Shown here in pieces: positions 56,300 through 64,000 of a DNA stretch of 64,000 nt. Source of the DNA: Sinotaia quadrata. Taxonomy: Eukaryota; Mollusca; Gastropoda; Architaenioglossa; Viviparidae. The stretch spans positions 16,541,975 through 16,605,974 of the forward strand of contig CM054183.1 in assembly GCA_028829895.1 (NCBI GenBank). The letters run 5' to 3'. The notes beneath the pieces are model-generated. The model had not been told where the DNA came from, did not search any database, and worked only from the letters and a program-made list of their open reading frames with translations. The stretch's first letter is position 1, and each line of letters begins with the position of its first letter. The translations under genes were made by a program, and so were the position numbers.

Positions 56300-58092
56300 A
56301 ATGTGTTCATTTTCAGTGGAGCCGAGTGAGCCTGACTAGTAATAGTGTAGAACTAATAATAGCTCGCTGTGTCTCGGCTTAAAGAGGTCAGTATGCCTGG
56401 TCGCTCAGGTGTCAGGTCTTATAAGTGCGTGCAAGCTGTAATAGACATCACAAGTTGTGCGGGTTGAACCTATTTTAGATCGTTCCACATCTCACACACA
56501 CAGAGAACAAGAGGTGATGAAGTGTAGGCTGGAAGTTTTTAAAAATAGTTCACAGTTGGATACGTGCCGCCTGCCTCTTTGCTTATCTAGGTTATTCGTC
56601 GATAGGCACGGACAAAACAACACACACAAGATTGCAAGCAAAACAAAAGGAAATAAATGATGTGAGGTGTGTAGTGGGTGAAGCATGTGTTGGATGGTTA
56701 ACTCCTTTTACCGCTGCAGTAAAAAAAAAAAGACTAGTATCAATATTATTTGTCGCGCAGCCAACCAAGACCGTGAACACAAAACAAAACAAAAATCATA
56801 TGGCGGACAGGTAGATATTTTAGTTTGTTGGGTTTCGTTAAAGTAATCCATTAGACGAGGAAGTGTTCTTACCGACAGCTGTGTTGTGTGCAGCCCACAG
56901 AGTAGTGCAAGCAGACGTGTAGACTTTCGCCTACCTGTTTCATCCACGCACACACACACACACACAAGCCGCTTGCATAAACACACATACACACACACGT
57001 ACGCTTGCTGCCATTCCGTGTTTAGATCGAAAATCACTTGACGTGGAGTGCAAAATGCCTGCTTCTTGTATACTGCTCGCTCGAATTGTTATGCAGTCAA
57101 CTCGCACACTAGAGTGAGTGTGGTCGTTGTCGCATATGGAGAGGATGGATGATACGGCTAATCAGTGCAGCCTCGACCCTGGAGGTGGCCAGCGATTGTC
57201 GCTGGTGCTGAGAAAATAAAGCCTCGCACTTTGCTCTCGGATTGCGGCGAGAGGAGTACACCCAGCGAACCCCGGTTGTCAACATATTGCAGTTGGTCCC
57301 TGTTTGGGGAGGATCCCACGTTCGTCCCCGGATGAAGAGATTCTGTGGTGGAAGTAGCAGCGGTAACTTGTTGACAATTGGTGCAAGTGTTGACGTGTTT
57401 GCTTTTTGTGTTGCAGCTGTGTAACGATGGCTAGAGGCAGGCATTCGCTGTTAAACGTGTAAAGTTCACAGTTGTGACTTTGTTAAGTGATCCTCTGCAG
57501 CACTCATTAGTATTCGTGACAGGTCTGGCTCCAGATTTCACCAGCCCTAGAATCTAAATTTTTATTTTTTGATTTGAAAAATAGAAAAGCATAGGGAAGT
57601 GATTTATTCCAAAATGTTGACATAACTATTCGGTAAAGACATCATAAGGTAACGGATCTAGAGTGAATTATTTTAGGTTTGTTTATTTTGTTTAAGTTGA
57701 GCCAGGTGTTTTTTTTTATTTTTAAAATAAAAATACTGTAGACCATTTGCTTTTGCTAATCGATCGATATCCTTGACGGAAATTGCATTGAAGAGAGATA
57801 GCGCCAGGAAACTACTAGTCTCTTTGCCCTAAGATAACATCTTATAAAATAAGTGCCAGACTCTGTGCGGCCTGTCGGCACTCACCTGTTCCATCTTCCT
57901 CTTACACTCGACTATTTTTGGTTTTGAGATTGTTAAATTAAGATAAACTGGGTATTAAAAGCGCCACCAACGCCCCTAAAAACAAACCAAACGTCAATTT
58001 TGCACCGAAAGGTTAGCAATCGACCATTTTCTTTTCTCTTTTTTGGGTGGGGTGGGGGTGGTGGACGAGCGAAGGTGGAAGGAGTGGAGACA
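56300..58092 (+). promoter_or_regulatory. Putative promoter and 5' UTR region of the 58-kb gene
   Basis: Base composition shifts here: CpG becomes common and AT content drops compared with the preceding 50 kb, as at many animal promoters. No TATA box or start site can be assigned. There are CA runs near 56946-57000 and an in-frame stop (TAA 57934-57936) upstream of the coding start at 58093. Open frames on the minus strand at 56708-57444 have no recognisable content. Confidence 0.4.
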
Positions 58093-59206
58093 ATGTCTCA
58101 CCCGACTTGGAACACACGTAACGAGCCAGCCACCCATCAGCCAGACGACCGTACGGGGTTCAGTGCTGACACCTCACCAACTTCGAATGCCACAAAGTCG
58201 CTCTGGGGTCGTAGTGAGGCAGGTGTTGGCACAGGTGGACCAACAGGCTTGGCGTCTCCACCTGGCGGAGCCAGTGACTGTATGGTAGCAATGGGACGTG
58301 CTGAAATCTCTTTAGTCAACTCGTTGAACGACGCGGACGATAATCCCAAAATCGTCGCCGAGAGTGACGTTGACACCGGCTTCCTGACCTTTGTCCTCGA
58401 CACAAGCGAAGCCCAGGTCGCTGTTGATGATAACGGTTGTCACGTTGCAGAAGGGGAAAGCTTGTTGGAGGCCTTGGGCTTTGCGGTCCGAGATTCGAAC
58501 CGAGATGTCGTTGCTGCTGCGGATGACGGTGAAGATGAGATGCCTGCTGTGACGAGGAACACGCGCACTGACATTCCAGGCGCCACTGCAGATGGTACCC
58601 AGTCTGAGAAGGGTGGGAACGTTACAGTGGATGACGTCTGCTCCATTTGCACTCCTGAAGATTTGAAGATTTTAGAGGAATACACCGTCGTTAGCTCTTG
58701 TGCTTGCCCAGAGAATGCGCGCGATGGATTGATTGATGAGCACGTCGCCTTGCGTTGTGAAGAACATATTTACGTACACCATTCGGTGGCCGATTGCGAT
58801 GTGACGGAGGAGCGCTTTGACACTCCCAAGGAATTTAGCAGTAGCGTGGACCCATTACCAGCCAGCGATACCGAACGAAATATAAAAGACTTTAGTGCGC
58901 CCGGTGAGCCGTCACCAGCCAGCGATAACGAACAAGATATAAGACACTTTATTGCATCTGGTGAACCGTCGTCAGCCAGCGATACCGAACCAGATATGAG
59001 ACACTTTAGTCGATCTGGTGAGCCGTCACCAGCCACTGGTTATGAATCGACATTGAGGCATGATGCATCTGCTGAGACGGAGGATTCTGATGACCACGAC
59101 GGCTTTGAGGAGTGTGACGTTACGCTGTTCACCAAATTAGACAGTGCTCTGATAAAGGGATCCTTTACATCAGGAGGTTTTGAAGCTGTTGTTTTCGACC
59201 TGCCAG
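58093..59206 (+). CDS. Hypothetical acidic protein, first coding exon
   Basis: A 371-codon open frame is by far the longest non-repetitive one in the window. It is richer in GC and CpG than the surroundings. ATG 58093 (A at -3) is the first in-frame ATG after the stop at 57934-57936. The frame ends at a donor, CCAG then GTAAAT at 59207, in phase 1, so this is a first coding exon rather than a complete gene. The product (MSHPTWNTRNEPATHQ...) is acidic and low in complexity. Residues about 250-325 hold four ~22-residue repeats around GEPSPASD(T/N)E. Near the end come ETEDSDDHDGFEECD and GGFEAVVFDLPG. I do not recognise a family. The phase matches the donor of OSBP exon 4, so it could be an alternative OSBP first exon; a separate gene is equally possible. 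Confidence 0.65.
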
Positions 59207-60400
59207 GTAAATCTATCTTAAGAATATTTCTTAAAACTTCAATTATTTAAAACAAAGCCTCTCACTTTTATAGTCTAACGTTTAAATTTACATTAAAATA
59301 GTAATTGACTGGAGGATGTTGTGATCATAAAGTATATACTATATAATTAGTTAGTCTCATCTCTCAAAATAATAAAATATAATTAGCAAATCCTTCTCAT
59401 AAAAATTAGCAAACAAAATTAGAAATATCTTTTTAGAAGGTTTAATTATAGTAACCCCCCCCCCCCGTTACAATATATAATAAACAACAGTTAAAGATTC
59501 AATTCCCTGACATATAAAGTAGCAAGCGACATTTAGAAGATCCGTGGCATGTCCCGTCACAAGAAGTATTTAACAGTTCGAAGGTTTAATTGACGATTAT
59601 TATAGCTAGTAGCAGACAACAGGTAGACGGTTAATCATCAAGTACTTGTCTCAGAAATTAAAAACCCAGAAGGTTTCATTAGCAAGAAATAATAAACAGA
59701 TAAAAGTTAAATGGCAAGCCCACGACACAAAAAAGTTAATTTGAAATATTACAGTTTTAATTTATGAATGTATTTTAATTTCTCAAGATCAATAATTTAC
59801 CCCCAAAAAGAAAGAAATGGTTCTCCCTTGGCTTTTCTAACTTACGTCGTCACACACAAACAAACAGAAGACTAGTACCTGAAAGCTTTATTAATATTAG
59901 CTGAGGATATTGTTTAAATAAACCTCTCATGGTTTCTAACGATACAGCTCTCTGAAGGTCCTTCCTTATGTCGCCTTCATATTTGTCTCCCTGCTCAGAA
60001 TCTTCATGAATGACAGACACTAGACACTTAGCCTCTTTGTTGCAACGGCGTGTTTGACGTCATTGATTGTAGCGCGAAAGTCAGCAAGGGAAATAATTTG
60101 CGGCGAATGTTGGGGCTGACAGTGTGTGTGCGTGCGTGCCACGTTTTAATTAAACTACCTCTTGGTTCAAATAAAAATATATTTTAAAATATTTAGAATA
60201 TAATTAATAAAATAGAAAGATTATATATCCTCTCGTAAATCTTGAGAGATCAAGTGAGAAGGGGAAACCTGTTTGTTCTGATTGAACATGGCAATTTTCA
60301 GAAATTTACTTTCCACTAGATATTTTAAAATGGGGAGTAAATGGGTTTATTATTATTATTGGTATTACGTACTTATTTTTTGTGTGGATGGGTGGCTACG
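59207..60400 (+). other. Presumed intron after the 58-kb exon
   Basis: AT-rich, with a C-run at 59455-59466 and a GT/GC run near 60121-60138. No exon was recognised. Confidence 0.5.
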
Positions 60401-60409
60401 TAGCCGAGG

Positions 60410-60837
60410 TTGGAAGGACGATGTCACCATGGATAGAATGACGAAATAAACTAAGTCACTAGGATGGAAGGATAAAATAACTGACGACGTCACTGAGGAT
60501 TGAAAGACGAAATAAACCGTCGACATCACTAGAATGAAATAGCCGATGATGTTACTGAGGATGGAAAGACGAAATTAAGACGATGTCATTCATGATGGAA
60601 AGACCGGAATAAAGATGACGTTACTGAGGATGAGGGACCGAAATAAAGTCGACGTCACTGGAGATAGAAAGACGAAATAACCAAGGACATCACTGAGGAT
60701 GGAAGGACGAAATAAAGACGATGTCATTCAGATGGAAAGACTGGAATAAAGATGACGTTACTGAGGATGAGAGGACGAAATAATGTCGACGTCACTGGGG
60801 ATGGAAGAACGAAATAATGTCGACGTCACTGGGGATG
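60410..60837. repeat. ~34-bp minisatellite rich in CGTCA motifs, left part
   Basis: About 13 variable copies of a unit containing GAGGATGGAAAGACGAAATA and AAGACGACGTCACT. Many copies contain ACGTCA or TGACGTTA, close to the CRE core TGACGTCA bound by CREB/ATF factors. The array is interrupted at 60837 by the TG...CA element and resumes at 62428. Confidence 0.9.
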
Positions 60838-62427
60838 TGTTACGTTTCCAGTATTTATTTATAGACCCTGCCTAGGATTTTAAGGACTTTAAAATATGAT
60901 AGATTAAATTAATTCCTTTTCTCTATCCTAAACAGACTGGCTGCCCAAATTATCATTTGACTAACTTTAAAAATGTGTCTTGTAGTGCAGACAATAGATT
61001 TACAAACTGACAATTTGCGTACAAAGCTGGCTTTGGAGTCGTTAAATTCCTCTAAATTAATATGCATACGTTATGTCATTCAGCTCATTCGCCCCCATCC
61101 AAAACCAAGAAATCTATAGGTCTATTATGCATAAAAATGTACTACAAAGAGGATTAACAATTAAAATAAGATTTAATAAGTTTAACAATTTAACAAACAG
61201 TTAATATATGAACGCGAAGTCTAATTCTAAGCCGTAGCAATCAACGTGCTTTAAATTGTCAATTAGAGAATTGCCGTGAGAGTACTGTTCGTTTTGATTT
61301 CGGTACACCGAGTTATGACTTAACTGGTGAATGTTGGTCCATGTGTTCGAATCCAGTCCAGACCAGTCTATCTCACTTGTCTTCCCTCAGCAAAGATGCA
61401 TACAGCATAACAATGGAATTGTCTTTCAATATCGCTGAATGGAATGGTGAATATAGACAGACGTGCAGACCTCCGCGCCGGCACTGTCCGTTAATGGCAA
61501 TAGGACAACAGTGGATTCAGCTCACTCGTAGAGCGTGAACAACTTCAATGGAACAAGGATAAGGAGTAGGAAACAGAAACCGACCTGAAAGCAAAAGTGT
61601 TTTCGTAATCGTCTTGCTTCAAAGTCGCCTACCTAAGCAGGATCAGTTTATAAATGCTCGGGCTAGAAATTCGACATAACGCGTCGTTTACAATTTTAGA
61701 TCAAAATTATAATCTCACGCATGTTGCTTTAACAAGCATGACGTATGAATTACCAAATATTTACAACCTTAAAAATTTAGAGTTCATACAAAAGGGGTAA
61801 TTCAAACCAAGCAAAGTGCTTTACAATTTACATTAAAATTTACACGCAATAATTTGAATTACAATAGAAAATTCATGTCGGGCTCAGGCATCCCTGGCTC
61901 TAGTGAATTTAAAGTTATATAAATTAAAGTTACAATGGGAAAAGAGTTAACAATGATTTATATACAATACTCATAGGTTTTTGTCATTTATCAACGAACC
62001 GTGCTTAAGCTTAATAGCAATGCATAGCACAAATTACATACATGTTCAACAATGCAAAATACAATTAAATAAATTCAATACCTTAGTGAGAAATCGAGGT
62101 GTTATCTCAGCAAAACGCGTCGGCTGTTCCTATACGACTCACGAATAAGCGGCATCTGGCTTCTTGTATCTCGGAGTGACTCTACAGAATCGCGTTCCCG
62201 TATTTATTAAAAATCATAAGGTGCATCACATGACTGGTCACGTAGTATGTGGTTGGTTCGAGAACTTAGACAATGGTCCAAAATTACATAATGTCTCTGA
62301 CCTCTTTGTTGGAAGCTTCTCGATACTGAAGTATCATGGGAGCTCCAAACAAAGGAATTTCAAATTTTGATGTTTGAAAACAAACAAGTGGGTCAAGGAG
62401 TCATGACATTTTTATCAGACTGTGACA
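60838..62427. mobile_element. Solo-LTR-like insertion (1590 bp) with 5-bp duplication
   Basis: The element begins TGTTACGTTT and ends CAGACTGTGACA, i.e. TG...CA, the usual LTR ends. GGATG flanks it on both sides (60833-60837 and 62428-62432), a 5-bp target duplication typical of Gypsy/BEL-type integration. It splits a continuous minisatellite, which marks the boundaries clearly. No reverse transcriptase, integrase or second LTR is seen, so a solo LTR is the simplest reading. The length is large but possible. Because the repeat unit itself contains GGATG, the duplication is slightly less certain. Confidence 0.7.
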
Positions 62428-62600
62428 GGATGGAAGGACGAAATAAAGACGACATCATTCTTGATGGAACGACCAGAATAAAGATGAGAGGACGAAATAA
62501 AGACGACGTTACTGAGGATGAGAGGACGAAATAAAGACGACGTCACTAAAGACGAGAGGACGAAATAAAGACGACGTCACGGAGGATGTAGGACAAATAA
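62428..62600. repeat. CGTCA-rich minisatellite, right part
   Basis: About five copies of the same unit as at 60410-60837 (GACGAAATAAAGACGACGTC), more uniform than the left part. The array fades near 62605. Confidence 0.9.
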
Positions 62601-62879
62601 CAGACGACGGATGTTGATTTCTTCGCCGTGAAATCCATGAACTTGCAAGTGGACGTTGAGGAAAAGTACAGCAAAGCAAGCAATATGTGTGTGTTTGCGA
62701 ATGTTGAGCGGGAATGGGTAGTCTGTTTTCACTGAAACCCTTTGGCTAGTAAGTACTTGACGAAATAAAAACCTGATTTCCCTTCTCTTGCTATTGCGTA
62801 TATCAACTGCTTGAACTCTTTCCAGAAATTCCCACAACCGATCTTGGCTGCATTTCAGTCCAGAAGTTATTACAACTCA

Positions 62880-63140
62880 TTATCGCAAGCGGAAGGAGTC
62901 TGACTCGAGTTGTCGGGGTTCGATCCCAGTTCGGAACAAATGAAAAATTCCCGAGTGTCCTTAACCGCTCCCCAGCTCAAGGTGATGAGTTCATTGTCTT
63001 GTCCGTTGCTTAGGACGATAAATCGGGTATCAAATGCGACAGACGGCGCACGCTTTAAAAAAATAAAATCTATCGGAGCTAGATGCTGTATTTGCGCATG
63101 TCAGAAAAAAATCAGCACACTTTGGAAACGACCGTAAAAC
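62880..63140 (+). mobile_element. Possible tRNA-derived SINE
   Basis: GGGTTCGATCCCAGTTCGG at about 62918-62936 resembles a tRNA B box. A SINE-like body follows (CAGCTCAAGGTGATGAGTTC; CTTAGGACGATAAATCGGGT) and then an A-rich stretch near 63055. A clear A box is not visible and there is no second copy in the window. Confidence 0.3.
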
Positions 63141-63305
63141 GCAATCAAACAAACAGTTCGCTTTACTGTGTATGTAATATACATATTGAAGGGGCATTCT
63201 GGTTCATCAAGAAGAAATTTTTCCTCGACGTCTGACTAAATAACAGTAACTTCTCACAAAGAAACGTTTGAAAGAAATGGTGTATTTATTTATCTGGTTT
63301 ATATT

Positions 63306-63348
<43 letters not shown>
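63306..63348. repeat. (GT)n(GA)n compound microsatellite
   Basis: A GT run passes directly into a GA run of similar length. Confidence 0.95.
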
Positions 63349-63349
63349 T

Positions 63350-64000
63350 TGCCTGCTTATAATTACACCTCCGTTTAATATTTATTGTCATATATAAATA
63401 ATTTAACCAGTGTATTGGTTGCTTTTGGAGCAAGCTCTCTGAGGGTGGGTGGGATCCACTGCCATTCTGCTCCTCTCTCCGCTGTATTGGCTGTGTTGGG
63501 TCTGATATTGATTCATCGCTTGCTTAGACCGCCATCGTGTGGTATTGAACGAAACGTGAGGCAGCACACTCTATACTTGCTTCCTATCAGATGTTGGAGT
63601 CATGTGCTCAGAAAGCGCGTGACTGAGGGTAGGTTAAGTGGGTAAAGAAATAGCTTGGTGGTGGTGGTGGTGACTTTCGGATGAATAAATCGAACATGAG
63701 CGAATGAGCTCATTTAATTAGTTTAAGTGCGATTAATTTGAGTCAAATGAAGAAGACGAAGGGGGTGGGAATATGGTGCGGAAAGAAATTGTATTGACTA
63801 GGACAACGCCCGGCCCTGGCTACGTATGGAAGGCCGTTAGCGTCGGGAAGTGAGTCGGTTGTCGGTTGGTTGTCATTGATTGGTGTGTTGTTGGAAGCGA
63901 CAGACGTTCCCTGACGAGAAATCTTCGGCCTCAGACAGTGTTTCAGTTCATTACACACACGTCTGATAGTTCATGCGTTAAACAACCCCCTTCCCCCCAC
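63350..64000. other. No gene seen at the right end
   Basis: The sequence is less AT-rich, with a (GGT)n run at 63656-63671. Open frames on both strands show no recognisable protein and no convincing splice sites. Confidence 0.4.

Noticed and set aside
56708..57444. Minus-strand open frames in the promoter-like region
   Set aside because: They include CA-repeat translations (VCVCV runs), lack recognisable domains and have no splice support.
47431..58000. Search for OSBP exon 5 or ORD exons
   Set aside because: No frame on the + strand here shows the ORD or an FFAT motif; the open pieces belong to the hAT transposase or have no signature.
59080..59130. Acidic stretch and DGFEECD in the orphan exon as an FFAT motif for VAP binding
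   Set aside because: The key aromatic at position 2 and the Asp at position 4 of EFFDAxE are missing, so the match is too weak.

Overview
The window is AT-rich, intron-rich genomic DNA from an invertebrate animal. Exons are short, have standard GT/AG splice sites and are separated by introns of 0.4 to 11.7 kb. Introns and spacers are full of simple repeats, tandem minisatellites and hAT-type DNA transposon remnants. Nothing looks bacterial or viral. Gene content (MKS1, MOZART2, OSBP) says ciliated metazoan; a mollusc or another lophotrochozoan would fit, but the phylum cannot be fixed from sequence alone.

Layout. (1) 1-12.5 kb, + strand: the last nine exons of MKS1, a B9-domain ciliary transition-zone protein, ending at a TGA at 12187. 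The 5' half lies upstream of the window. Its introns hold many unrelated tandem arrays and a decayed hAT transposase. (2) 12.5-18.4 kb: spacer with repeats and one copy of an unnamed dispersed repeat. (3) 18.4-20.3 kb, - strand: a two-coding-exon MOZART2 (MZT2) gene, convergent with MKS1. (4) 20.3-25.4 kb: repeats and the divergent spacer between MZT2 and the next gene. (5) 25.4-47.4 kb, + strand: the first four coding exons of an oxysterol-binding protein (OSBP), giving the PH domain and the start of the coiled-coil region. The sterol-binding ORD is not in the window. (6) 47.4-56 kb: no exon found; a complete but broken hAT transposon, a hAT MITE and a second copy of the dispersed repeat. (7) 56-59.2 kb, + strand: a less AT-rich, CpG-containing region with a 371-codon open reading frame that ends at a splice donor, probably a first coding exon. 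(8) 59.2-64 kb: a CGTCA-rich minisatellite split by a TG...CA element with a 5-bp target duplication (solo-LTR-like), then a possible SINE and microsatellites.

How the genes relate. MKS1 and MOZART2 both act at the centrosome/basal body, but their adjacency may be chance. OSBP is an ER-Golgi sterol/PI4P exchanger. The orphan exon at 58 kb ends in the same splice phase as the last OSBP exon seen (phase 1). It could therefore be an alternative OSBP first exon or the start of a separate gene; the window does not decide this. I found no clearly new biological system. The most interesting leads are that orphan exon, the split CRE-like minisatellite and the four hAT insertions with 8-bp target duplications or near-duplications inside the OSBP region.
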